A stretch of DNA of 64,000 bases from assembly GCF_039993895.1 (NCBI RefSeq), contig NZ_CP121194.1:1054001-1118000 (forward strand). The letters are read 5' to 3'. Numbering within the stretch: position 1 is the first letter of the stretch; each line of letters opens with the position of its first letter. Source of the DNA: Edaphobacter paludis (lineage in GTDB: Bacteria > Acidobacteriota > Terriglobia > Terriglobales > Acidobacteriaceae). A program made the translations under genes and the position numbers. A model generated the notes under the pieces. It had not been told where the DNA came from. It did not search any database and was given only the letters and a program-made list of their open reading frames with translations. Positions 26,505 through 34,717 of the stretch are shown piece by piece.

Positions 26505-28040
26505 CTAGTTGAAGCCGCGCCGAGTGCGATCTTTGGACATTGAGTCGAGTTCCTGTTGGCGGTTGCGCGTCTTTTCAGCATAGTTTGCCGCTTGGTCGTT
26601 GCGGGACTTCTTTTCTGCGGCGGAGAAGACCCGTTCTTCAGCGCGGCTTATGCGTTTGTGCGCATACATGCCTTCGAGCAGAAATTCGGCGGCGCTCACG
26701 GCTGTTTCGGGTCCCGTCTTTCCGTTGACCTCTAACGGCGAGAGCTTTTCAAAGAGACCCTGTATCTGCTGGAGTTCAGCAAGAGAACCGGCGGCGGGCT
26801 GGGCATCGTTGAGTTGAACTGTGCCGCCGAGGTTGAACCATTCCTCGATCTGCTGGGTGTTGGTGGCGGCGAAATACTGGTCAAACACATAAGCGACCGA
26901 CGCGCGGATGATCTCGCGAATGACGGCGTCGGCTCCGCGCATCTCGCCCTCGTATTCAAGCTCGATCTTGCCGCTGATACCGGGCAGGGCGGCGTAGATA
27001 TCGCCAACGCGGGGGACGGCGATTGTTTCGTCGTGAAGCAGGGCACGGCGTTCGGCGTTGGAGACGACCAGCTCCATGGTGCTGATGGGCAGGCGCTGCG
27101 AGACGCCGCTGCGTTTGTCTACTTTTTTATCTTCGCGGGCGGAGAAGGCGATCTGTTCGACGATCTGGCGGATGTAATGGGGGATTTCGATGTTGCTGGC
27201 GGCGCGTTGCGACCATGCTTCCTGCGTGGTGATGGTGATGGCTTCGTCGATCGATTCAGGATAGTGAGTGCGAATCTCGCTTCCGATGCGGTCTTTGAGC
27301 GGGGTGACGATTTTCCCGCGAGCGGTGTAGTCCTCGGGGTTGGCGCTGAAGACGATGGCGACGTCGAGCGGCAGGCGAACGGGATAGCCCTTAATCTGCA
27401 CGTCGCCTTCCTGCATGATGTTGAAAAGGGCTACCTGAATCTTGCCGGCGAGGTCGGGGATTTCGTTGATGGCGAAGATGCCGCGGTTGGCGCGCGGCAG
27501 GAGGCCGTAGTGCATGGTGAGCTCGGAGCCGAGGTCCTGGTTGCTGCGGGCGGCTTTGATGGGGTCGATATCGCCAACGAGATCGGCTACGGTGACGTCG
27601 GGGGTGGCTAGTTTTTCGACGAAACGGTCGTTGGGGGTAAGCCACGCGATGGGAGTTTCGTCGCCGAGCCTGGCGATAAGGTCGCGGGCAAATTTGGAGA
27701 TGGGGGCGTAGGGGTTGTCGCGGGTTTCCGCTCCGGCAACGTAGGGGCAGGCTGGATCGAGCAGCGTGGTGAGGGCGCGAAGGATGCGCGATTTGGCCTG
27801 TCCGCGAAGGCCGAGCAGGATGAAGTTGTGCTTGCTGAGGATGGCGTTGACGATCTGGGGAACGACGGTGTCTTCGTAGCCGACGATGCCGGGGAAGAGC
27901 GGTTCTTTGGTCTTCGCAGAGTCGCGGAGCTTGGCGATGAGGTTTTCGCGGAGCTCGTCCTTGACACTGCGGGCGAGGCGTTCGGGGGTGAATTCCGATT
28001 TGCGGAGTTGGCCTAGTGTGGTGGGGAGTGCGGTCGCCAT
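26505..28040 (-). CDS. MoxR/ChlI-like AAA+ ATPase
   Basis: A 511-residue AAA+ ATPase from ATG 28040; the longer frame to 28094 is unconserved. Walker A is a variant, FILLGLRGQAKSR at about 74-85 (Ala where a second Gly is usual). Walker B reads GIFAINEIPDL (INE instead of IDE, about 191-193). The pre-sensor region IMQEGDVQIKGYPVRLPLDV and sensor 1 SANPEDYTARGKI follow, resembling the magnesium-chelatase subunit I group. A C-terminal helical tail beyond 400 is less conserved. It most likely works with the VWA protein encoded downstream. The Walker variants appear in the conserved core, so they may be typical of this subfamily. Confidence 0.82.
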   Translation of the reverse strand: MATALPTTLGQLRKSEFTPERLARSVKDELRENLIAKLRDSAKTKEPLFPGIVGYEDTVVPQIVNAILSKHNFILLGLRGQAKSRILRALTTLLDPACPYVAGAETRDNPYAPISKFARDLIARLGDETPIAWLTPNDRFVEKLATPDVTVADLVGDIDPIKAARSNQDLGSELTMHYGLLPRANRGIFAINEIPDLAGKIQVALFNIMQEGDVQIKGYPVRLPLDVAIVFSANPEDYTARGKIVTPLKDRIGSEIRTHYPESIDEAITITTQEAWSQRAASNIEIPHYIRQIVEQIAFSAREDKKVDKRSGVSQRLPISTMELVVSNAERRALLHDETIAVPRVGDIYAALPGISGKIELEYEGEMRGADAVIREIIRASVAYVFDQYFAATNTQQIEEWFNLGGTVQLNDAQPAAGSLAELQQIQGLFEKLSPLEVNGKTGPETAVSAAEFLLEGMYAHKRISRAEERVFSAAEKKSRNDQAANYAEKTRNRQQELDSMSKDRTRRGFN

Positions 28041-28109
28041 GTCTAAGTATAGATGTTTGCTGAAAGCGAAAGGATTTGTGAGTCTTCCTGCCACGAGTGT
28101 GGTCTTGTG

Positions 28110-28418
28110 TCAGGATATCTCTTCACGCAGTGCTTCCATCTCGGCGAGGGCGTGCTGGTTGTTGGTGCGGTTTGCGGCGGCGATGCCTTCGTGGAGACGC
28201 GTGGCGGCTTCCTCGGTGCGGCCTAGTTTGACGAGGGTTTGAGCGGACATCTGGTAAGCAGGGACATAGTCGGGGTTGTGGCCGATGAGGGTGTTGAACT
28301 CGGTGAGGGCCGCGTCGGTGTTGCCTTCGGCTGCGTAGGCCATCGCGAGACCGTAGCGGGTAAAGGCGTCGGCGGGGTTTTGCTCGAGGATCTGGGTGAA
28401 GAGGGCGATCTTGTCCAT
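28110..28418 (-). CDS. Small TPR-repeat protein
   Basis: A 102-residue protein (ATG 28418, MDKIALFTQIL) made of about two and a half tetratricopeptide repeats: NPADAFTRYGLAMAYAAEGN, then NPDYVPAYQMSAQTLVKLGR, and a partial repeat around EEAATRLHEGIAAANR. TPRs mediate protein-protein contacts. It is the first gene of the minus-strand run leading to the MoxR-like ATPase (gap about 70 bases), so it may be a scaffold for that module, though this is inference. Confidence 0.75.
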   Translation of the reverse strand: MDKIALFTQILEQNPADAFTRYGLAMAYAAEGNTDAALTEFNTLIGHNPDYVPAYQMSAQTLVKLGRTEEAATRLHEGIAAANRTNNQHALAEMEALREEIS

Positions 28419-28552
28419 GGCTTTATGGTGCGGTGTTTTGTGCGGCTTGGCAAATTGGAAGCCGCCCACGGACTTATGCGGAGGACGCGGATTAAAGTTG
28501 CGCCGGATGAAGTCGCGGCGCTGGAGGGGCGGCGGCGGTTAGACTTGTAGTA

Positions 28553-29074
28553 ATGAGCGATATGGCCTTAGAACGGACAGTGGAAGAGTCGCAGTCGGAA
28601 CGGAGCGAGATTGTTTTTCCGGCGGATGCGAATGCGCTGGGGAATCTGTTCGGCGGACGTCTGATGCAATACATTGACCTGGTTGGCGCGATGGCGGCGA
28701 GTCGTCACGCCCGCGCGATCACGATAACGGCGAGCATGGACCACCTGGATTTTGTAGCTCCAGTGCGGGTTGGCGATCTGCTGATCCTAAAGGCCAGCGT
28801 GAACCGGGCCTACAAAACCAGCATGGAAGTTGGCGTGAGAGCCATGGTGGAGGATGTTCGAGAGCAGCGGCTGCGCCATGTCTCTTCGGCCTATCTGACC
28901 TATGTGGCGGTGGACCGGGATGGAAAGGGAATCGCAGTTCCGAAGGTGGTGCCGGTGACGGAGCACCAGAAGCGACGATTTGAAGACGCGGGAAGACGGC
29001 GCGAGATGCGTGCGGAAGAGACAATACGGAAGAAGGAGATGCGGATGGCGCTGGGTGAAGGCTGGCATCTTTAG
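28553..29074 (+). CDS. Acyl-CoA thioesterase, YciA/hotdog family
   Basis: A 173-residue hotdog-fold thioesterase. The N-terminal helix carries the typical DANALGNLFGGRLMQYIDLV, followed by AAMAASRHA-type helix and VRVGDLLILKASVNRAYKTS, which match YciA/BFIT-like acyl-CoA hydrolases. The C-terminal 40 residues are basic and charged (KRRFEDAGRRREMR) and not family conserved. Substrate chain length is unknown. It is divergent from the TPR gene and 50 bases before mrp. Confidence 0.87.
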   Translation: MSDMALERTVEESQSERSEIVFPADANALGNLFGGRLMQYIDLVGAMAASRHARAITITASMDHLDFVAPVRVGDLLILKASVNRAYKTSMEVGVRAMVEDVREQRLRHVSSAYLTYVAVDRDGKGIAVPKVVPVTEHQKRRFEDAGRRREMRAEETIRKKEMRMALGEGWHL

Positions 29075-29124
29075 GACAGGGAACAGGAATCGCGGAACAG
29101 GGAATAGAACGACAGGAGAAGACG

Positions 29125-29958
29125 ATGGGACACGCAGGAGCAGGAGCACCGCAGGGGCCGCAGCCTTTGCCCGGAGTGGAGTATGTAGTTGCCGTTGGAA
29201 GTGGCAAGGGTGGGGTGGGCAAGACGACAGTGGCGGTGAACCTGGCTGTCTCGCTGGGCAAGTTGGGGTATAAGGTCGGGCTGCTCGACGCCGATATCTA
29301 TGGGCCGAATGTGCCGATGATGCTGGGCGTAACGCGGCAGCCGAACATTGTCGGCGAGAACCGGATTGAGCCGATCCTGTCGCATGGAGTGAAGTTTATT
29401 TCGGTGGGACTGATCTCGCCGGGCGATAAGCCGATGGTGATGCGTGGGCCGATGCTGCACCAGATCATCCGCCAGTTTTTGCAACAGGTGGAGTGGGGCG
29501 AACTGGATTTTCTGATCGTCGATCTGCCTCCGGGAACGGGCGATGTCGTGATCTCGTTGGTGCAGACCGTCCCGCTGACTGGAGCTATCGTGGTTTCAAC
29601 CGGCTCGGGCGTTGCGTTGCAGGATGCGCGGAAGGCATTGGAGATGTTTCACCAGGTGAAGGTCGAAGTGATCGGAATGGTGGAGAACATGTCGCAGATG
29701 ACGCTGCCCAGCGGAGAGGTCATCGACGTCTTTGGCGCGGGTGGCACGGAGCGGACGGCGGCGCAGTTTGGGCTGACGTTCCTTGGAGCGGTCGAGCTTG
29801 ATCCGGCGATTCGCGAGGGCGGCGACACGGGACTGCCGGTGACGCTGGCTGGCCCGGATTCGGCGAAGGCGAAGGCGTTTTATGAGGTCGCAAAGAAGGT
29901 TGCGGCCAAGGCGGAGGAGATTGCTGATAACAGCGAGGATGTGCTCGAAATCAGCTAG
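29125..29958 (+). CDS. Mrp/NBP35 family P-loop iron-sulfur carrier
   Basis: A 277-residue ParA-like ATPase, with deviant Walker A GSGKGGVGKTTVAVNLA at about 27-43, Walker B-like region VDLPPGTGDVVISL, and GMVENMSQMTLP in family position. Mrp/ApbC proteins bind and transfer Fe-S clusters; the CxxC pair of many Mrp proteins is not visible here. The N-terminal DUF59 (FeS_assembly_P) domain of larger Mrp proteins is absent: only about 25 residues precede the P-loop. ATG is preceded by AGGAGA, supporting the start. hrcA follows after 44 bases. Confidence 0.87.
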   Translation: MGHAGAGAPQGPQPLPGVEYVVAVGSGKGGVGKTTVAVNLAVSLGKLGYKVGLLDADIYGPNVPMMLGVTRQPNIVGENRIEPILSHGVKFISVGLISPGDKPMVMRGPMLHQIIRQFLQQVEWGELDFLIVDLPPGTGDVVISLVQTVPLTGAIVVSTGSGVALQDARKALEMFHQVKVEVIGMVENMSQMTLPSGEVIDVFGAGGTERTAAQFGLTFLGAVELDPAIREGGDTGLPVTLAGPDSAKAKAFYEVAKKVAAKAEEIADNSEDVLEIS

Positions 29959-30002
29959 TTGACTGCCAGCGTAAACTTAAAGGCAGCGGGAGGTAGTCAG
30001 GA

Positions 30003-31088
30003 ATGGCGGATGCGGTTACGGCGCGGCAGCGAGCCATTCTGACGGCCGTGGTCGAGAGCTATATCGAAACCGGCGAGCCGGTGGGTTCGGGAACGATTGC
30101 GCGCCTGCAGCATGGCGATGTCTCAGGAATGAGTCCGGCGACGATTCGCAACGAGATGGCGGAGCTTGCCGATGTAGGTTTGCTGGAGCAGCCGCATACC
30201 TCGGCGGGACGCATCCCGACAGCGCGGGCGTTTCGGATGTATGTGGAACAATTGAGCGGCGGCGCGAATCCCCGCATCGATGCAGCGCGTTTACCCGCAC
30301 GGTCGCGGCGGCAGATCGATTCGAGCTTTGTTGGACTGGCGGGGATACAGGCCGTGTTGGAGCGTACTTCGCATGTGCTGGCGACCTTGTCCAGTGGTGT
30401 TGGCGTAGCCCTTGCGGCGGCTACGGAAGGCGACATGCTGGAGCATGTGCATTTTTCGCGCCTGGCTGCGGCCAGGGTGTTGGCTGTTGTTGTGACGCGC
30501 AGCGGCTTGGTGCGCGACCGGGTGCTGGCGCTAGATCGGGATCTGACGCTGCGTGAGCTCGAGACGGCGGCGAACTTCCTGAATGAGAACTTTCGCGGAT
30601 GGAGCGTGGAGCGCGTTCGCGCCGAGATTGCCCGCCTGCTGGAGCAGGAGCGGAGTGAGTATCAGCGGTTGCTGAATTCCGTACAGCAGCTTTGGGTGAA
30701 GGCTCTCCCCGAGAGCGATGTGTCGATGCAGACGGTCTATGTGGATGGTGTGGCTAACCTGCTGGGCAGCCAGGGGTTGGGCAGCTTTGAAGACCGGGAG
30801 CGGCTGCGGGAGGTGCTGGCGGCGCTCGAAGCGAAGCAGCGGCTGGTCGAACTGCTGAATGCCTATATCGATACGCGACAGGAGAGCGTACGCGTTGTGT
30901 TCGATCTGGAGGAGCATGCCCCCGAGATGGCTGGGCTGGTGCTCATTGCCGCTCCCGCGCGGATGGGTGGTGAAAGCCGCGGGACCGTCGGCGTGATCGG
31001 GCCGAAACGAATGCACTACGAGAACACCATGAATGCGGTTGGCTATATTGCACAGGTATTCGACCGGATGCTGCATCCAATAGAGTGA
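30003..31088 (+). CDS. hrcA: Heat-inducible transcription repressor HrcA
   Basis: Repressor of class I heat-shock genes. The N-terminal winged helix (ARQRAILTAVVESYIETGEP, then SPATIRNEMAELADVGLLEQ and PHTSAGRIPT) is diagnostic. The C-terminal effector domain includes GVALAAATEG and NFLNENFRGWS, and it ends with the family block GVIGPKRMHYENTMNAV. Length is normal at 361 residues. It starts an hrcA-grpE-dnaJ cluster. No CIRCE inverted repeat (TTAGCACTC-N9-GAGTGCTAA) is visible upstream of hrcA or grpE in this window. Confidence 0.95.
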   Translation: MADAVTARQRAILTAVVESYIETGEPVGSGTIARLQHGDVSGMSPATIRNEMAELADVGLLEQPHTSAGRIPTARAFRMYVEQLSGGANPRIDAARLPARSRRQIDSSFVGLAGIQAVLERTSHVLATLSSGVGVALAAATEGDMLEHVHFSRLAAARVLAVVVTRSGLVRDRVLALDRDLTLRELETAANFLNENFRGWSVERVRAEIARLLEQERSEYQRLLNSVQQLWVKALPESDVSMQTVYVDGVANLLGSQGLGSFEDRERLREVLAALEAKQRLVELLNAYIDTRQESVRVVFDLEEHAPEMAGLVLIAAPARMGGESRGTVGVIGPKRMHYENTMNAVGYIAQVFDRMLHPIE

Positions 31089-31185
31089 CGGATTTCTGCT
31101 GGTGGGGTAGACGATGACAGTAGAGCGGCAGTGGGGTCGACTCGCGCGATGGGCTCGAATGGGCAACAATAGAAGAGGTAACGAT

Positions 31186-31755
31186 ATGAGGAGACACGAA
31201 CACATGCAGGACGAGATGACTGTAGAAGCTGTGCAGGAAGGCGACGTTGTGCCAGGATCGGCGGTTGAGCCGGTAAATGAGATGAGCACGGCACAAGCGG
31301 AGCTGGAGCAGGTGAAGGGCGAGCGCGACCAGTTGATCGATCGTTTGGCCCGGCTGCAGGCTGAGTTTGAGAATGCCCGCAAGCGTGAGTCGAGGGAACG
31401 TGCCGATGCACGGGATTATGTAGTTTCGAGCACCGTGGAGCCGTTTCTGGGAGTGATGGACAACTTTCAGCTTGCCATGAAGTCCGATGGGACCGTGGAG
31501 CAGTTGCGGAACGGCGTGGGACTGATTCTAAAGCAGATGGAGGACGCTCTCCGCGCAATGAACGTGGTTCCTGTCGAAACCGTCGGGACGCAGTTCGACC
31601 CTCGAATCCATGAGGCTTTGGGCAGCATCGAAACTAAAGAGTTTCCCGATCATCAGGTACTGGAAGAGGTTCGCCGCGGGTACAAGATCCGCGAGAAGCT
31701 GCTGCGGCCCGCGCTGGTAAGGATTGCCGCGAATGCGGAGCAGGTATCGGACTAG
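31186..31755 (+). CDS. grpE: Nucleotide exchange factor GrpE
   Basis: Releases ADP from DnaK. I chose ATG 31186 (189 residues), with AGAAGAGG seven bases upstream; an in-frame ATG at 31114 is possible but has no good ribosome site. An acidic low-complexity N terminus is followed by a long coiled coil (ELEQVKGERDQLIDRLARLQ) and the family signature RLQAEFENARKRESRE. The beta-domain includes EPFLGVMDNFQLAM, and it ends in the GrpE C-terminal wing EVRRGYKIREKLLRPALV. It lies between hrcA and dnaJ. Confidence 0.95.
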   Translation: MRRHEHMQDEMTVEAVQEGDVVPGSAVEPVNEMSTAQAELEQVKGERDQLIDRLARLQAEFENARKRESRERADARDYVVSSTVEPFLGVMDNFQLAMKSDGTVEQLRNGVGLILKQMEDALRAMNVVPVETVGTQFDPRIHEALGSIETKEFPDHQVLEEVRRGYKIREKLLRPALVRIAANAEQVSD

Positions 31756-31815
31756 GGCTACGGCATGCGCCAGTATGCGCGACCTATAGCAAGTTATTAG
31801 AAGAGAGACTGTGGA

Positions 31816-32955
31816 ATGAGTGCGACGGCAAACGTGACGAAGATCGATTTTTATGAAGTGTTGAGTGTTTCGCGGGATGCGAGCGACCAGGAGCTGAAGA
31901 CGGCTTACCGCAAGCTGGCGATGCAGTATCATCCCGACCGCAATCCGGACGATCCGACGGCTGAGGAGAAGTTCAAAGAGTGCAGCGAGGCTTATCAGGT
32001 CCTGAGCGACCCGGAAAAGCGCGCGGCCTATGATCGTTATGGCCATGCCGCGTTCAATGGTGGTGGCCCCGGCGCGGGTGGTAATCCGTTCGGCGGTGCA
32101 CAGGATCTTGGCGACATCTTCGGCGACTTGTTTGGCGAGATGTTCAACATGGGCGGCGGCGGCCGCAAGGCCTCGCGCGTACAGCGCGGGCGTGACTTGC
32201 GCTACGATCTGACGCTGGAGTTCGAAGAGGCGGTCTTCGGCAAGGAGAAGGAGATCACCATCCGCCGCATGGAGACTTGCATCGATTGCAAGGGCTCGGG
32301 TGCGGCAAAGGGTAAGGCTCCCGTGACCTGCACGCAGTGCGGCGGGCGCGGTCAACAGCGGTTCCAGCAGGGCTTCTTTTCCGTGGCGCGGACTTGCTCT
32401 GTCTGCGGCGGCACAGGAACGCTGATCGTCGATCCCTGCCAGACTTGCCGGGGCGAGACGCGAGTACAGACGGAGCACAGCATTCTGGTCAAGGTTCCCG
32501 CTGGCGTGGAGCAGGACACGCGAATTCGCTACCAAGGCGAGGGCGAGGCCGGAAAGTTTGCCGGGCCTGCGGGCGATCTCTACGTCGTGCTGAACGTGAA
32601 GGCCCACAAGTTCTTCGAGCGCGAGGGCGACGACCTGCATTGCGTGATGCCGATCTCATTTCCGCAGGCAGCGTTGGGAACCGAGTTGGAGATTCAGACG
32701 CTCGAAGGGGAAGCGACCATCAAGATCCCGGAGGGAACGCAGAGTGGCAAAGAGTTCAAGCTACGCGGCAAAGGCGTGCCTCACCTCAATTCTCATGGCA
32801 AGGGCGATTTGATCGTCGAGATTCGCGTGCAGACGCCGGGCAAGCTGACCAAGCAGCAGAAGGAGTTGCTGCGGCAATTAGGCGAAACGATGGTGGTGGA
32901 GAACACGCCGACTTCGCGCGGACTCTTCGACAAAATGAAAGAGATCTTCAGCTAG
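31816..32955 (+). CDS. dnaJ: Chaperone DnaJ
   Basis: Hsp40 co-chaperone of DnaK. J-domain at residues 10-75 with the essential HPD (QYHPDRNPDD), then a Gly/Phe-rich linker (NPFGGAQDLGDIFGDLFGEM). The zinc centre has four repeats: CIDCKGSG, CTQCGGRG, CSVCGGTG and CQTCRGET, the last with a relaxed second half. The C-terminal domains contain VKVPAGVEQDTRIRYQGEGE. Length is normal at 379 residues. dnaK itself is not in the window. Confidence 0.95.
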   Translation: MSATANVTKIDFYEVLSVSRDASDQELKTAYRKLAMQYHPDRNPDDPTAEEKFKECSEAYQVLSDPEKRAAYDRYGHAAFNGGGPGAGGNPFGGAQDLGDIFGDLFGEMFNMGGGGRKASRVQRGRDLRYDLTLEFEEAVFGKEKEITIRRMETCIDCKGSGAAKGKAPVTCTQCGGRGQQRFQQGFFSVARTCSVCGGTGTLIVDPCQTCRGETRVQTEHSILVKVPAGVEQDTRIRYQGEGEAGKFAGPAGDLYVVLNVKAHKFFEREGDDLHCVMPISFPQAALGTELEIQTLEGEATIKIPEGTQSGKEFKLRGKGVPHLNSHGKGDLIVEIRVQTPGKLTKQQKELLRQLGETMVVENTPTSRGLFDKMKEIFS

Positions 32956-33021
32956 ATTGAACTACAGGTCTGAGTCCGAAAGGATGAGCTAAACACCAGT
33001 GTATTTACTGGTCTGATTTAT

Positions 33022-33054
33022 GAAAATGCCCCAGTATTTTGCTGGGGCATTTTC
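33022..33054 (+). terminator. Rho-independent terminator after dnaJ
   Basis: GAAAATGCCCCAG (33022-33034) pairs perfectly with CTGGGGCATTTTC (33042-33054) around a seven-base loop TATTTTG. The TTTT within the right arm serves as the T tract. It lies 67 bases after the dnaJ stop and is likely bidirectional. Confidence 0.85.
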
Positions 33055-33088
33055 ATTGCAATTTTGGCTTTCGAAAGATATCAGAGTG

Positions 33089-33116
33089 ATTAAAATTATG
33101 TAAAGAGAATTTTAAT
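33089..33116. promoter_or_regulatory. AT-rich inverted repeat upstream of beta-barrel gene
   Basis: ATTAAAATT (33089-33097) and AATTTTAAT (33108-33116) form a perfect nine-base inverted repeat separated by ten bases, a shape and spacing typical of a dimeric repressor or activator site. It is about 115 bases before the beta-barrel gene start. No regulator is identified. Confidence 0.3.
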
Positions 33117-33228
33117 GTTCTTCAAACTTTAGCCGAGGAGGACGCATCTACTACAGTAGCGATCCTTCGCTAAATGACGCTGCTTCAAGGTTTATCGAAC
33201 ATATACCTTCCAGCAGCGCAGGAGAACT

Positions 33229-33879
33229 ATGGTTAAAATTTTACTCGCATGTTTGCTGGTTATACCTGTCGGGCTTCAGGCTCAGAGTTCCAACAGCAAT
33301 AGCTCATCAATCGTCGCACCGGATAGCTCAGCCGGCGGAAGCCCTTCTGCCCAGCAGCCACAAGCCACCTCTGGAGGATTCTTCAGTCGGGGAGTGTTTA
33401 CCCCATCGATGCATGATGCGCCAGTTGGTTCGTTCACAGCAAGCTATGTGTATCAGTACGCACCGGACCTCGCAGGCGCAAATCGCAGCCTGATGGGATG
33501 GTCGGCAACGCCGGAGGTGAACTTCACAAAGTACCTCGGGTTGCAGGCGGAGTTTACCAGTCTCTACATGCGCAGCGTCTATCCCGGACAGGACAGGCTC
33601 ATGATGGCTGCGGGTCCGAGGTTCAACTTTGCGCCGCACTCGAGGTTCAGCCCCTTCGCATTTGCCGAGGGCGGAGAGATTCGAGCCACACGGAAATTGA
33701 GCGATGTCTCCGATTGGAACCCGGTGGCGACAGGCGGAATCGGGCTCAACTACAAGATCTCGCGCGGTATTTCGTTTCAGTTGATTCCTGGCGAATATGT
33801 GGGACAGCTTCAAGACGACAATAGCTGGAATCACAGCTTTATGTCGAAGGCTGGCATTACCTTCAATTTTTATAAGTAA
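33229..33879 (+). CDS. Outer-membrane beta-barrel protein, probable
   Basis: A 216-residue exported protein with a Sec signal (MVKILLACLLVIPVGLQAQS), preceded by AGGAG five bases before ATG. A Ser/Asn/Pro-rich linker follows, then alternating strands ending in an aromatic (ITFNFYK), as in OmpA/OmpW-type barrels: SFTASYVYQYAPDL, PEVNFTKYLGLQAEFTSLYM and AGPRFNFAPHSRFSPFAFAE. Eight strands are expected. The function is unknown. It is monocistronic, with terminators on both sides. Confidence 0.72.
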   Translation: MVKILLACLLVIPVGLQAQSSNSNSSSIVAPDSSAGGSPSAQQPQATSGGFFSRGVFTPSMHDAPVGSFTASYVYQYAPDLAGANRSLMGWSATPEVNFTKYLGLQAEFTSLYMRSVYPGQDRLMMAAGPRFNFAPHSRFSPFAFAEGGEIRATRKLSDVSDWNPVATGGIGLNYKISRGISFQLIPGEYVGQLQDDNSWNHSFMSKAGITFNFYK

Positions 33880-33915
33880 GAAATGGCTGGAGGTCATTGC
33901 GACGCGGATTTTCTG

Positions 33916-33951
33916 GAGCTGCTTACGGTCATTACCGTGGGCAGCTCTTTT
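33916..33951 (+). terminator. Rho-independent terminator after beta-barrel gene
   Basis: GAGCTGC (33916-33922) pairs with GCAGCTC (33941-33947), with an inner ACGGT/ACCGT stem, followed by TTTT. It begins about 36 bases after the gene stop and separates it from the convergent rsmE gene. Confidence 0.75.
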
Positions 33952-33982
33952 CATTTGGCCCTCAAATAAAGCGAGCTCGAGC

Positions 33983-34708
33983 TTAGGAGAGATGAGTTGA
34001 GGTGATGGCGATCGCGGCGATTGCTGCGGTTTCGGCGCGGAGAATACGAGGGCCAAGCGTAACAGGCGTCCAGTGATGCGTTGTGAAAAGTGCCATCTCT
34101 TCCGGCGTCCAGCCGCCCTCGGGCCCTATGGCCAGAGCGACCGTCTCGTAACCCGTAGCTTGCCTCGAGACTGCGAGAGCTGCGGACAGAGTGGTGGCCT
34201 GTTCGGTCTCAGAGAGGAGAATGTGGATCGCGCTTTGCTCTTGTTCGAGAGCGGCCTTCAGAGTGGTGGGAGCGGCAATCTCGGGGATGTCGGTACGGCG
34301 GGATTGCTTGGAGGCTTCGAGAGCGATGCGTCGCCAGCGCTCGGCGCGCTTCGGGGCGGCAAGTGTTAGATGCTTTTCGGTTCTGCGGGCAAGAATGGGA
34401 GTGATGCGCGCCACCCCAAGCTCGGTGGCCTTTTCGATGGCCCATTCCATGTGGTCGAACTTGAAGACGGCGAGTAAAAGATGGAGCGGAAGCGCGGCGT
34501 CGGCTTCGAGCTCTTCGTGCAGCGTGAACAGGACATTGTCTTCGGAGACGCTGGTCACTTCAGCGCGGTGGAGGAAGCCTCCCGCGACGACGTCGAAGAT
34601 CTGGCCGGGTTCGGCGCGGAGTACGCGGGCGAGGTGGGCGGCCTGATCTCCACTGAGCGAGGCTGTAGTGGCGGTCCAGTTATCGGCGATCCAGCGGCGG
34701 CGGGTCAT
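33983..34708 (-). CDS. rsmE: 16S rRNA (uracil-1498-N3)-methyltransferase
   Basis: Methylates U1498 of 16S rRNA as a SPOUT-class trefoil-knot enzyme. The N-terminal PUA-like part has HLARVLRAEPGQIFDVV, and the knot at the C terminus contains the family signature LAIGPEGGWTPEEMALF and TLGPRILRAETAAIAAI. Length (241) is normal. It starts nine bases after the upstream membrane-anchored protein gene on the same strand. Confidence 0.93.
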   Translation of the reverse strand: MTRRRWIADNWTATTASLSGDQAAHLARVLRAEPGQIFDVVAGGFLHRAEVTSVSEDNVLFTLHEELEADAALPLHLLLAVFKFDHMEWAIEKATELGVARITPILARRTEKHLTLAAPKRAERWRRIALEASKQSRRTDIPEIAAPTTLKAALEQEQSAIHILLSETEQATTLSAALAVSRQATGYETVALAIGPEGGWTPEEMALFTTHHWTPVTLGPRILRAETAAIAAIAITSTHLS

Positions 34709-34717
34709 TCCTGATTA

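Noticed and set aside
29959-30002. CIRCE operator expected before hrcA
   Set aside because: No TTAGCACTC-N9-GAGTGCTAA or close variant is present in this gap or before grpE.
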